The position numbers and the translations under genes were made by a program. The notes below the pieces were generated by a model. That model made no database searches. It was not told the DNA's origin and saw only the letters and a program-made list of their open reading frames with translations. A DNA stretch of 28,372 nucleotides from a virus, in the IMG/VR virus record IMGVR_UViG_3300025771_003806, positions 1 to 28,372 of that record. The stretch is one strand, 5' to 3'. The first letter of the stretch is position 1; every line of letters begins with the position of its first letter. This document shows, in pieces, positions 17,856 to 25,381 of the stretch.

Positions 17856-18317
17856 TTAAATATTGATAATTATAAAATCTTTTGACTCAAATGCCTTATC
17901 ATCAACACTGTAATCAATTCTTAATTTTGCTGTGTATTCTTCAGTCCCTTTTCCAGGTATTCTATAAACCGCACCACCAATCTTCTCATAATTCAACTCA
18001 CCTTGTGCCTCTAAATCGTCAATATATGGTGTTAAGGTGATGTCTTTTATTGTCAAATTTGGAATGAATTTATCTACCGCCTCTCTGATATCTGCCTTAA
18101 TGGCTTCAAATGTTGGTCCATCCATTGGTTCGAATATAAATTCATATATCCTCGTACCAAAGTCAGGTAGGTAGTATCTAGTACCCTTTTTAGTAAGAAT
18201 TAAATGTAAAAGGTCCGTCCTTATCTCTTCAACACTACTCTGTGAAAGAGATAAATACTTTCCTTGTAAACTATCCCTAAAAGGGAAATTAACACCGTAT
18301 GTAAAACCATCTGCCAT
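17856..18317 (-). CDS. Baseplate wedge subunit gp25-like (GPW_gp25 family)
   Basis: 153 aa, slightly longer than T4 gp25 (132 aa). Residues about 25-70 contain VEEIRTDLLHLILTKKGTR followed by YYLPDFGTRIYEFIFEPMD, the conserved gp25/gpW core with the LPdfG..i.e..fE motif. The C-terminus is a strand-rich tail ending KDFIIINI. gp25 seeds sheath assembly and binds gp6 in the baseplate of contractile tails, which shows that this phage is a myovirus. Lysozyme activity sometimes attached to this family name should not be assumed. This is the first gene of the tail module, 31 bases beyond the terminator that closes the ribonucleotide reductase genes. Confidence 0.92.
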   Translation of the reverse strand: MADGFTYGVNFPFRDSLQGKYLSLSQSSVEEIRTDLLHLILTKKGTRYYLPDFGTRIYEFIFEPMDGPTFEAIKADIREAVDKFIPNLTIKDITLTPYIDDLEAQGELNYEKIGGAVYRIPGKGTEEYTAKLRIDYSVDDKAFESKDFIIINI

Positions 18318-18322
18318 TATAC

Positions 18323-18329
18323 ATAAATA
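18323..18329 (-). promoter_or_regulatory. TATTTAT element before gp25
   Basis: TATTTAT on the coding strand lies five bases before the gp25 ATG, in the short gap between the nrdA terminator and the tail module. A fresh promoter is expected here because the terminator separates the modules. A TATAAT also occurs at 18344-18349 without a good upstream partner. Confidence 0.3.
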
Positions 18330-18348
18330 TATTAGTCTAATAAATTAT

Positions 18349-18375
18349 AAAAAAAAGAGGACCGAAGTCCTCTTT
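18349..18375 (-). terminator. Rho-independent terminator after nrdA, C(UUCG)G loop
   Basis: On the minus strand AAAGAGGAC-TTCG-GTCCTCTTT forms a perfect 9-bp stem with the very stable C(UUCG)G tetraloop, followed by an uninterrupted T run that starts in the stem base. It lies 28 bases after the nrdA stop codon. No comparable T run follows on the plus strand, so it acts on the leftward transcript. Confidence 0.92.
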
Positions 18376-18402
18376 ATTATTATAAGTTGTTATTTTTAAC
18401 AA

Positions 18403-20109
18403 TTATCCTTCACACGCAACACACTGAAGGTCGTTCAATCCCAATTTCTTTCTTGCGAAAGCTTGAGCCGAATTCATTGAGTGTTGATAGTATAATGTCT
18501 TAACTCCCAACTGCCATGCGTCGATTAGAAGTTTGTTAACATCCTTAGTTGGCATGTCAGGTGAAATCATTAAGTTCAACGACTGTGCTTGGTCGATGTA
18601 ATCTTGACGAACCGCAGCCATATTGATAATTGATGCTTGGTTAATTTCAGAAAAAGTTCTAAACACATCTTTTTGTTCGTCAGTTAAGAAATCCAAATGT
18701 TGAACTGAACCGTCAGCCTTCTTAATACTGTTCCAAACCTCTTTAGTGTCTTTACCTAATTCAACCAATAGATTTTTAAGTATTGGATTTTTAATAGTCA
18801 CCTTCATTTTAGCAACATCCTTCACATAACAATTAGACCAAATTGGTTCGATTGATTGTGATACTTGACCTAAGATAAAGGCAGATGATGTTGTTGGTGC
18901 AATAGCATTCAATGTAACATTTCTTCTACCGTACCCAATCAAAGTTTCAGGTTCACCAAACATTTTAGCCAATTCTTCTGACGCTTTGTATGATTTATTT
19001 TTAATAAGTTTAAACACCTCAACGTTTAATCTTGCCGTTTCTCTTGTATCAAAAGCCAATCCTTTTGATTGAAGTAGTGAGTGCCAACCCAATACACCTA
19101 AACCTAATGCTCTTTGTCTTTTAGCAAAATTGTATGCCTTTTCTAAATAAAAGAATGCTCTTTTACCTTCAATGGTACCATTGTCACGAATGTCTTCAAT
19201 CTTTGTTAAGAATTCAGTAACAACAGCATCTAAGAACATTGTCATAGTCTCAACCGCATCTGTGTCTTTCCACTCATCATAATAAAGTACATTCATAGAT
19301 GAAAGAACACAAACAAATGATTCTTCTTCTGAGTTATGAAGAGCAATTTCAGAACAAAGATTTGAATTATAAATCTTCATACCTTTGTCTTTATAAACCT
19401 CAGGCGCCTTATTGTTCATGGTATCATGGAACATAATGTATGGATACCCAATCTCACCACGTCTCTGAATTACCTTAGCCCATGTCGCTCTCTTTTCTTC
19501 GTCACCTTCAATCATTTCTTTCATGAATTGGTCAGTAACAGTAACCGCGTGTGTCAAATCTTGGATAGGTGCTCCTTCAGTACCAATCTCAAGGAATTCC
19601 ATAATATCAGGATGTTCTACAGGAAGATATGGTGAAAATCTACCTCTACGTGTTGAACCTTGGGAAATGTTATCTACAACACTTTCAAACAAATTCATGA
19701 AGTGTACTGAACCAGGTGCGTGTCCGTTGTCGGTAATCTCAGCACCTCTTCCACGAATGTTTCCGAAGTATCCTGAAGTACCACCACCCATCTTACTCAT
19801 TTCTCCAACTTCCGCTTGTGTATATAAGATAGACTCAATATTATCACCAATATTAGAACCAAAACAACTTACAGGTAAACCCCTCTTTTTTCCAAAGTTT
19901 GCCCAAACAGGTGATGATAGTGAATACCATCCTTTACCCATATAGTCGTAAAATTTATCGGCAAACCCTTCAATACCTAATAGTTTTTCTGCATGGTCTG
20001 CAATAGTTCTAATTCTATCCAAAGGTTGTTCACCTTCACTTAAATACCCTCTACGGAGAAACGTGATTGATTCATCGTTAATCCAATCGAAATCTTTTCT
20101 ATTATTCAT
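18403..20109 (-). CDS. nrdA: Class I ribonucleotide reductase large subunit, without ATP-cone
   Basis: 568 aa; bacterial NrdA is usually 750 aa or more. It reduces ribonucleoside diphosphates for phage DNA synthesis. Catalytic features are intact: C82 (LPVSCFG) and C267 (SFVCVLSS) as the redox pair, N250-C252-E254 in NLCSEI as the radical site, Y540-Y541 in KTLYYQH as the radical-transfer tyrosines, and C563/C566 in the C-terminal tail CVACEG for re-reduction. The GGGTSGYFGNIRGRG motif (108-122) is also typical. The sequence starts directly at the catalytic region with no ATP-cone; that domain sits on NrdB instead. The gene follows nrdB by 20 bases and is closed by a strong terminator. The start has an A-rich leader and no Shine-Dalgarno. 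All motifs argue for an active enzyme. Confidence 0.95.
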   Translation of the reverse strand: MNNRKDFDWINDESITFLRRGYLSEGEQPLDRIRTIADHAEKLLGIEGFADKFYDYMGKGWYSLSSPVWANFGKKRGLPVSCFGSNIGDNIESILYTQAEVGEMSKMGGGTSGYFGNIRGRGAEITDNGHAPGSVHFMNLFESVVDNISQGSTRRGRFSPYLPVEHPDIMEFLEIGTEGAPIQDLTHAVTVTDQFMKEMIEGDEEKRATWAKVIQRRGEIGYPYIMFHDTMNNKAPEVYKDKGMKIYNSNLCSEIALHNSEEESFVCVLSSMNVLYYDEWKDTDAVETMTMFLDAVVTEFLTKIEDIRDNGTIEGKRAFFYLEKAYNFAKRQRALGLGVLGWHSLLQSKGLAFDTRETARLNVEVFKLIKNKSYKASEELAKMFGEPETLIGYGRRNVTLNAIAPTTSSAFILGQVSQSIEPIWSNCYVKDVAKMKVTIKNPILKNLLVELGKDTKEVWNSIKKADGSVQHLDFLTDEQKDVFRTFSEINQASIINMAAVRQDYIDQAQSLNLMISPDMPTKDVNKLLIDAWQLGVKTLYYQHSMNSAQAFARKKLGLNDLQCVACEG

Positions 20110-20129
20110 TTTTTATTTTTAATTTTTTG

Positions 20130-21410
20130 TTAAAACAAGTCGTTATGTGTAATTGACTTACTTTTCTTACTGTAATTGATACTTCTCTTATTGAAGAAAT
20201 CTGTATGTTTTGTTGTTAGAATCTCATCATCAAACCATTCAGTAGTTTCTAATAGTTTTTCATCAACATGGAAAATACTGTCAATACCTATAGAGTTTAA
20301 TGATAGATTAAAACGGTGTTTAATAAACTCTATTGTTTGTGATTTAGTTAAGAAATCTAAATCTCCCTCTTCAAAAATCCAATCAACAATATCTGACTCA
20401 GCACTAAACGCTTCCATAGTCGCATCAATCAAATCTTCAACTAATTCAGGTGTCCACCATGATGGGTTTTCTTTTTTAATTAGGTTAACTAAATCAAATC
20501 CAAACTCAGCGTGAATGTTTTCTTCTTTTGAAGTTGCTTCAACCGCATTACTCATACCTTTCAACATGTTTTTGTGTTTGTTAAATGACATAATAACAAG
20601 GAATTGTGAGAACAATGAAACGTTTTCTACAAACATTGAGAATAATACTACCGACTCAAAGTAATCTCTGTTTTCAACTGACTTTGAGTGAATAATTGAT
20701 TTTTCTAAATACTTGATTCTTTTTCTGATTGCAGGAACTTGTAGTAGACTTTCGAACTCACTATTCAATCCTAATACTTGAATTAAGTTAGAATAAGCGT
20801 CTGCGTGTCTTACTTCAGACTCAGCGAATGTTGCTCCAACATTACCAATTTCAGGTTTTGGCATTCTCTTATAAATGTCACCCCAAAATGTTTTTACCGC
20901 AATTTCAATTTGTGAAATAGCCAACATTGCTCTTTGTACTGCCGTTCTTTCTGCATCTGATAAGTGTACTTTAAAGTCCTGAATATCTGATGTGAAGTTA
21001 AACTCAGTGTGTACCCAATATGAGTGTCTAATAGCATCTACATATTCTACCAACTCAGGGTATTCATAAGGTTTCAAATTTAATCTTTTAGAGAAGATGT
21101 CAGGTCTATGTTTAGAACGATAAATAATGTACTCTCTAGCAACATCATTTAGACCGTTATCCATCAACTTATTCTCAACCATCTCATGGATTTCATCAAC
21201 ATGAGGTACTCTATCTTTGTCCTCTCTGAATAAACTTTTTCTGGCAATTCTTGCAATTTTTTCAGCCATTTCATGGTCAACCTTATCAATACTGTTCATT
21301 GCTTTGGTTACCGCATTTTTAATTTTTTCTTCTTCAAATAAAACTTTTTCCCCACTTCGTTTAATTACGAAACGAGCATCTTTTTCTTCTAAATTTACGA
21401 GGTTATCCAT
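20130..21410 (-). CDS. nrdB: Ribonucleotide reductase small subunit with N-terminal ATP-cone
   Basis: 426 aa. Residues about 12-104 are an ATP-cone (FVIKRSGEKVLFEEEKIKNAV at the start, VPHVDEIHEMVENKLMDNG and REYIIYRSKHR at the end), the domain that senses ATP/dATP. The rest is a ferritin-like radical subunit. Probable metal ligands are E169, E199, H202 (SEVRHADAY), E262, E297 and H300 (EENIH), and Y206 sits where the stable tyrosyl radical is found in E. coli NrdB (Y122). An ATP-cone on NrdB is a known alternative to one on NrdA and works by changing the oligomeric state of the small subunit. It lies between the helicase gene (14-base gap) and nrdA (20-base gap), in one transcript. Confidence 0.94.
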   Translation of the reverse strand: MDNLVNLEEKDARFVIKRSGEKVLFEEEKIKNAVTKAMNSIDKVDHEMAEKIARIARKSLFREDKDRVPHVDEIHEMVENKLMDNGLNDVAREYIIYRSKHRPDIFSKRLNLKPYEYPELVEYVDAIRHSYWVHTEFNFTSDIQDFKVHLSDAERTAVQRAMLAISQIEIAVKTFWGDIYKRMPKPEIGNVGATFAESEVRHADAYSNLIQVLGLNSEFESLLQVPAIRKRIKYLEKSIIHSKSVENRDYFESVVLFSMFVENVSLFSQFLVIMSFNKHKNMLKGMSNAVEATSKEENIHAEFGFDLVNLIKKENPSWWTPELVEDLIDATMEAFSAESDIVDWIFEEGDLDFLTKSQTIEFIKHRFNLSLNSIGIDSIFHVDEKLLETTEWFDDEILTTKHTDFFNKRSINYSKKSKSITHNDLF

Positions 21411-21424
21411 ATTCTTTTCTTTAA

Positions 21425-22801
21425 TTATAGTTGATTTTGTTGCTTACGTTTGTCAAGCAACTCTTTGATTCTCAGTCTATTTTTCTCTTCCTTCTGTTCT
21501 TCTAAACCTAAGAAAGTCACACTTTGTTCAGTATCGATTTCAAGTAATTCATTATCGAACTTACAATTTTCAAATACAATACCATCTTTACCGATACGTG
21601 ATTTTGTGATTGCGATTGTGGCTAAATTCATCTCTTTTTGTTGTAGAGACTTAGCTACAGATATGATTACGTGACCAACTTGTGCTTTCTTAATAGAACC
21701 ACCCATTTGGTCTGTTGTTACCACATCTGAAGATATTGATGAACGGTTACCTTGAGTTGCTGTCCAACCAGCCAAATCCAATTCATGACACATCGCTTCA
21801 AAACCTCTCATTACTGAACCTTCACTCTTCCATTCATCACCTAAGTTCTTATCTGGCATGATACAATCGATGTAATCTAATACCACCATATCGATTTTAT
21901 TACCCTCAGCAATCATCTTTCTGATTTGATTTTTTACCTGATTCATTGTCAAAGTATCTGAAGGTAATTTTTTCAAGGTTAACTTGTTTGGTGTTGTATC
22001 CTGAATTGATTTTACTTTGTCTAACACCTCATCTTTGTGTAAAGACAAATTGTCAGGGGCAATACCTGTCCAAAGTGTGAAATGTTTTCTCTGAATAATT
22101 TTTGGGTTGTCCTCAAAAAATATTTGTAAAACGTTGTAACCTAAGTTAAATCCGTGGTTTGCAATCTTGGTTAATACTGTAGTTTTACCTACACCTGTCG
22201 GTGCTAATATTACTCCAATTTCACCTTTAGCTAAACCACCCTTTAGACAGTTATCAATACCAGGTATTCCAATCGGAATTGGATGTCTAAAATCATCCTG
22301 AAGTACTTGGTCCAAATTAGAGAAAACGTCATCAATACCTTGATTTAATTCACCCACTTGTAGTGCTTCCCTAACCATCTCTTCAAGTTTGTCATAACTC
22401 TCAAAATCACCCTTATCGATAATTTTTTGAGCTTTACCCATAACCTTCTGTAATTCTTGTTGTTTACAGAACTTTAGTGACTTTTCTTGTACAAACTGAT
22501 GACCCTGAAAAGGTGCGTCTTTTACCTGTGACAACATGTCCAGAACCATTTTCTGAGCCATAGGTGAAGAAATTTCACTCTTAGTGAGTTGTTCTAATGT
22601 TTCAAAAGTAGGAGCGTGTTCATACTTAACATAATACTCCTTGACCATTTGCATTATCAAACGAAAGTATTGATTGTCGAAGTACTTTGGGTCTAGAACA
22701 TCTACGATTGAATTAGCAAAATCCTTATATAAGATGATATTATTTAATAGTTGTATTTGAAATGTGTTTCCTAGGTATCCAAAATTCTTTTCGTCTGACA
22801 T
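21425..22801 (-). CDS. DnaB-family replicative helicase, T4 gp41-like
   Basis: 458 aa, close to T4 gp41 (475 aa). The RecA-type core begins near residue 175 (GIPGIDNCLKGGLAKGEIGV). Walker A is APTGVGKTT (200-208), Walker B is MVVLDY (305-310), followed by a glutamine-containing motif WTATQGNRSS (346-355) and a basic ITKSRIGKDG segment (398-407) typical of the arginine-finger/DNA-loop region. The N-terminal 160 residues are helical, matching the ring-forming domain. It unwinds the fork 5'-3' on the lagging strand and would work with a primase, which is not in this window. The leader carries a TATTTAT element 34 bases before the ATG. Confidence 0.93.
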   Translation of the reverse strand: MSDEKNFGYLGNTFQIQLLNNIILYKDFANSIVDVLDPKYFDNQYFRLIMQMVKEYYVKYEHAPTFETLEQLTKSEISSPMAQKMVLDMLSQVKDAPFQGHQFVQEKSLKFCKQQELQKVMGKAQKIIDKGDFESYDKLEEMVREALQVGELNQGIDDVFSNLDQVLQDDFRHPIPIGIPGIDNCLKGGLAKGEIGVILAPTGVGKTTVLTKIANHGFNLGYNVLQIFFEDNPKIIQRKHFTLWTGIAPDNLSLHKDEVLDKVKSIQDTTPNKLTLKKLPSDTLTMNQVKNQIRKMIAEGNKIDMVVLDYIDCIMPDKNLGDEWKSEGSVMRGFEAMCHELDLAGWTATQGNRSSISSDVVTTDQMGGSIKKAQVGHVIISVAKSLQQKEMNLATIAITKSRIGKDGIVFENCKFDNELLEIDTEQSVTFLGLEEQKEEKNRLRIKELLDKRKQQNQL

Positions 22802-22835
22802 AATTTCTAATGAAGTTTAGTTTGTGTGAGTTTTA

Positions 22836-22842
22836 ATAAATA
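22836..22842 (-). promoter_or_regulatory. TATTTAT element before the helicase gene
   Basis: TATTTAT on the coding strand directly after the stop of the 150-aa gene and 34 bases before the helicase ATG, in a 44-base gap. It is one of five copies seen in intergenic gaps. The longer distance weakens a promoter reading here. Confidence 0.22.
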
Positions 22843-22845
22843 TGG

Positions 22846-23298
22846 TTAATTTAACGAATATCCCATATATTCATGAGTTAAATTTTCAGTTGAAAAAATG
22901 TCAGTCAACATACGAAGTATATTTTTTAGTCTTGGGCGTATGTCAACGGTATATCTTACCTTCGGAGGGTATACTTTAGCATCCCAACAAGACTGACAAA
23001 TTGTCTCATCTCCAATCTTAATTGTCATGTAAAAGTTCTCAGGACCGTCAGTATTTGAGGTGTTCAAAATCTCTTCATCAACTACAATTTGCTCGTAATT
23101 TTCGAGTAAGTAATAACATGATTTGTTTGTCAAATCTTTCTTAACATCGTCAATAATGTCATGAATAGTTTCAATCAAATCTAAACTTTTACGAGCGTCA
23201 GGATTATACCCTCTGACGTTGAAGTAACGTTGTACTACGATGTTCTCATTTAACTTCAATAAGAACTCAAGCTTTACTACATCATTCTGTTCTTTCAT
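22846..23298 (-). CDS. Conserved-looking protein of unknown function in the replication cluster
   Basis: 150 aa, not recognised. It has a beta-rich N-terminus (VVKLEFLLKLNENIVVQRYFNV), a helical section (SLDLIETIHDIIDDVKKDL) and a single CxxC at ETICQSCWDA (about residues 98-107), followed by a basic strand YTVDIRPRLKNILRMLTDIF. One CxxC alone is too little for a standard zinc finger but could join a partner site or act in redox. The gene sits four bases after the 5' nuclease gene and upstream of the helicase, so it is co-transcribed with replication proteins. In T4 the comparable neighbourhood holds small replication and repair accessory proteins such as helicase loaders, but no sequence match supports such a call here. 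Confidence 0.7.
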   Translation of the reverse strand: MKEQNDVVKLEFLLKLNENIVVQRYFNVRGYNPDARKSLDLIETIHDIIDDVKKDLTNKSCYYLLENYEQIVVDEEILNTSNTDGPENFYMTIKIGDETICQSCWDAKVYPPKVRYTVDIRPRLKNILRMLTDIFSTENLTHEYMGYSLN

Positions 23299-23302
23299 AA
23301 TT

Positions 23303-24310
23303 TTAATTTTTGTTTTTAAATCTTCTTTTTTCTTTTCTTGTGAGTTTCATAAAAGGTTGTAGGAATTCAACCCAAGCGTTGTCTTTTTTTGGTAGGTATT
23401 TGAAAAGTCCATCTTCCATCATGTACTTTATTAGGTTTTTGTACCCCCTACCTTCAGGGTCCAAGTCTTCTCGATAGTATAATTCTATTTCTTCTTTTCC
23501 ATCTTCAGTTATTAAAGGGTTTGACAAATCTACAATTTTCTTGTTAATATCTAAAATTTGTTTTCCAAAAGTACCATTCTTTGTTGTTCCTTCAATTAGG
23601 TTAATTAAAGTTTTGTTTTTCTTTTCTTCTTTAACTAACTCCTCAGCTCGGTTTAAAATATTGTCAATAGAAGTGGGACTGTCAACTATCTCAGGAAAAA
23701 ATTTCAAAACAGTTTTTTCACCCATTCTTAAAATACCATCAATATTATCTGATTTGTCACCAGTAATAACTTTAAGTGTTACCACATTTTCAGGAATAAC
23801 CTCTATGGTACCAAATTTAACCTTATCACCTCTTTTGATGTATTCTTTCTTAAGTGGTGAATAAATTTGTACTTTATCTGAAATTAGTTGTGTTAAATCT
23901 TTATCTGATGAAAATATAGTTTTGTTTTCATCTTCAGATATTTTACAATAATATGAAATTGAATCATCTGATTCACAACCATCAAGTGTGACTTGACGTA
24001 TGAACATTTCTTCCAAATACAGACGCACACGAGACTTCTGGTGATAGAACGACTGTTTCTTTATCTCATTCATCGTCTCACGTCTATTGTCCTTGTATTG
24101 AGGATATAGAGCACGTCTTTGGGTGGCATTGTTATTACCATCCCAAAAGACAATTACCTTATCGTAATTATGCTCCTCTAAAAACTTTTTGAGTACGTTG
24201 ATGAAGTGGAATATTCCACCTATATGATTACCTTCATGGTAGTAATCTCTTACACCGTGAAAACCAATCTTAAATAAGTTATCTCCATCAACTAATAACG
24301 TTTTTGTCAC
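23303..24310 (-). CDS. 5'-3' exonuclease / flap endonuclease, T4 RNase H-like
   Basis: 335 aa; T4 RNase H is 305 aa. It removes RNA primers and flaps on the lagging strand. Acidic residues of the PIN/FEN active site are in place: D8 and D10 (LLVDGDNLF), D57 (FWDGN), E113, D115 and D116 (DGCESDDSISYY), D136 and D138 (SSDKDLTQL), D185 and D188 (TGDKSDNIDGI). The last is followed by a helix-hairpin-helix-like GILRMGEKT. The basic C-terminus (TRKEKRRFKNKN) may bind DNA or SSB. The start is GTG at 24310: the DGD motif is only seven residues downstream and no ATG is available upstream before the uvsX stop. The gene follows uvsX by ten bases. Confidence 0.92.
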   Translation of the reverse strand: MTKTLLVDGDNLFKIGFHGVRDYYHEGNHIGGIFHFINVLKKFLEEHNYDKVIVFWDGNNNATQRRALYPQYKDNRRETMNEIKKQSFYHQKSRVRLYLEEMFIRQVTLDGCESDDSISYYCKISEDENKTIFSSDKDLTQLISDKVQIYSPLKKEYIKRGDKVKFGTIEVIPENVVTLKVITGDKSDNIDGILRMGEKTVLKFFPEIVDSPTSIDNILNRAEELVKEEKKNKTLINLIEGTTKNGTFGKQILDINKKIVDLSNPLITEDGKEEIELYYREDLDPEGRGYKNLIKYMMEDGLFKYLPKKDNAWVEFLQPFMKLTRKEKRRFKNKN

Positions 24311-24320
24311 TTTTGTTTTA

Positions 24321-25325
24321 TTAAGAGTCCAACGTTTCTTCTTCTAACCTAAAATCACCACCTGTACCAATGATGTCTTTCCAATATTCTGATTGTTCTG
24401 ATTTGTAAGATTCAATCGATTTCTTTTCTTCTGCAGGGTCTTTACCTGCTAAGAATCCGTGTGCTGTAACAAGAATTTTTCCGTCTTCATACCCCAAACC
24501 ATTAATGTGGTTTTTCATAACAGAAACTTTTGTTCTTGTTGCAAACTTAACTTTTCTTTTGTCTTTGACTGCGGAAATTTTAGTTGTTCCCGCACCTTTC
24601 TGATTACCAAACAAAAATACCAAAGAGGAGTTTAACCAAATCGCCTCACCACCTTTAGCCTTAATTTTTGGTTGACCAAACGGATTGTCAGGTAACTCAA
24701 CCCAAGGTTGGTTAACAATTACCAAAGAGTTTTCATGTTTTGATTCAGATTTTCTTGAACCTGATATTCTTTGGTTGATACCCATACCAATCTTATCCGC
24801 CAACACTGCTGCGTTGTGTTGTTTACCACCTTTACCTTCATAAGTCATCTTACAAGGTACAGAACCTACAGAGTCCCACAAGAATAGTAAATCATATTCT
24901 AATTCACCCTTTTCTTGAGCATCCAACAATTCGTTGATGTAATCTGTAATTTGTTCAATATATTCAAAGTTGTTATTGAATAGGAAAAATCCATCCCAAT
25001 CCAATTCACCCGTTTCTTCATCGACAACTTCTTCACATTCAAAACCCATAAGTTTTGCGTGTTCAAAAGACCATTTCTGTTCAGTAATAATAAAAACAGG
25101 AAGAACATCTTTCTTCTGAGCATCAACCGCAGTTTTAACTAACGCTGTTGTTTTACCCGTGTCAGAGTGTCCTAAAAACATATTCAAATGTCCCATTGCA
25201 GGACCAGGAACACCTACTGCATCCAAAAAATCTTTACCCAAATCAAAAAACCTCTGAGGTTTAAATTTGGCAGAAGTTGAAAACTTCTTTTTAATACTAC
25301 CGAAATCTTTTTTCTTAATTGCCAT
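24321..25325 (-). CDS. uvsX: UvsX/RecA-family recombinase
   Basis: 334 aa, shorter than T4 UvsX (391 aa). Walker A is GHSDTGKTT (52-60), the catalytic glutamate lies in TEQK (81-84), and Walker B is LLFLWDSVGS (146-155). A section VIVNQPWVELP near 205 matches the RecA L1/motif region, and IKAKGGEAIWLNSSLVF follows as in phage recombinases. It promotes strand exchange in recombination-dependent replication and repair on SSB-coated DNA. It follows the gp32-like gene, separated by 56 bases containing a strong hairpin, and precedes the 5' nuclease gene. The C-terminus is acidic (GGDFRLEEETLDS), common in RecA proteins. The leader is A/T only, without Shine-Dalgarno. Confidence 0.93.
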   Translation of the reverse strand: MAIKKKDFGSIKKKFSTSAKFKPQRFFDLGKDFLDAVGVPGPAMGHLNMFLGHSDTGKTTALVKTAVDAQKKDVLPVFIITEQKWSFEHAKLMGFECEEVVDEETGELDWDGFFLFNNNFEYIEQITDYINELLDAQEKGELEYDLLFLWDSVGSVPCKMTYEGKGGKQHNAAVLADKIGMGINQRISGSRKSESKHENSLVIVNQPWVELPDNPFGQPKIKAKGGEAIWLNSSLVFLFGNQKGAGTTKISAVKDKRKVKFATRTKVSVMKNHINGLGYEDGKILVTAHGFLAGKDPAEEKKSIESYKSEQSEYWKDIIGTGGDFRLEEETLDS

Positions 25326-25342
25326 AATTTTTAAATAATAAA

Positions 25343-25369
25343 GATGGTGCAGACATTGCCTGCACCATC
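25343..25369 (-). terminator. Hairpin between the gp32-like gene and uvsX, possible attenuator
   Basis: GATGGTGCAG and CTGCACCATC form a perfect 10-bp stem around a 7-base loop, 12 bases after the SSB stop and 17 bases before the uvsX ATG. The minus-strand flank is TTTATTATTT, a broken U tract. This fits a partial terminator or an RNA-end stabiliser that would give more SSB than UvsX. Both roles are inferred from structure. Confidence 0.6.
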
Positions 25370-25381
25370 ATGTTTGTATTT

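Noticed and set aside
17856-18317. gp25 as a lysozyme
   Set aside because: The family label sometimes includes lysozyme, but only the structural gpW/gp25 core is visible and no lysozyme catalytic motif is seen.
18318-18402. tRNA or small RNA gene in the gap after nrdA
   Set aside because: The only structure is the short terminator hairpin; no cloverleaf arms or conserved T-loop are present.
19523-19945. 140-aa plus-strand open frame
   Set aside because: It lies entirely opposite the conserved catalytic part of nrdA, and no start signal or known motif supports it.
18403-20109. nrdA as a truncated pseudogene
   Set aside because: It is short, but all catalytic and C-terminal cysteines and radical-path residues are present; the missing ATP-cone is on NrdB.
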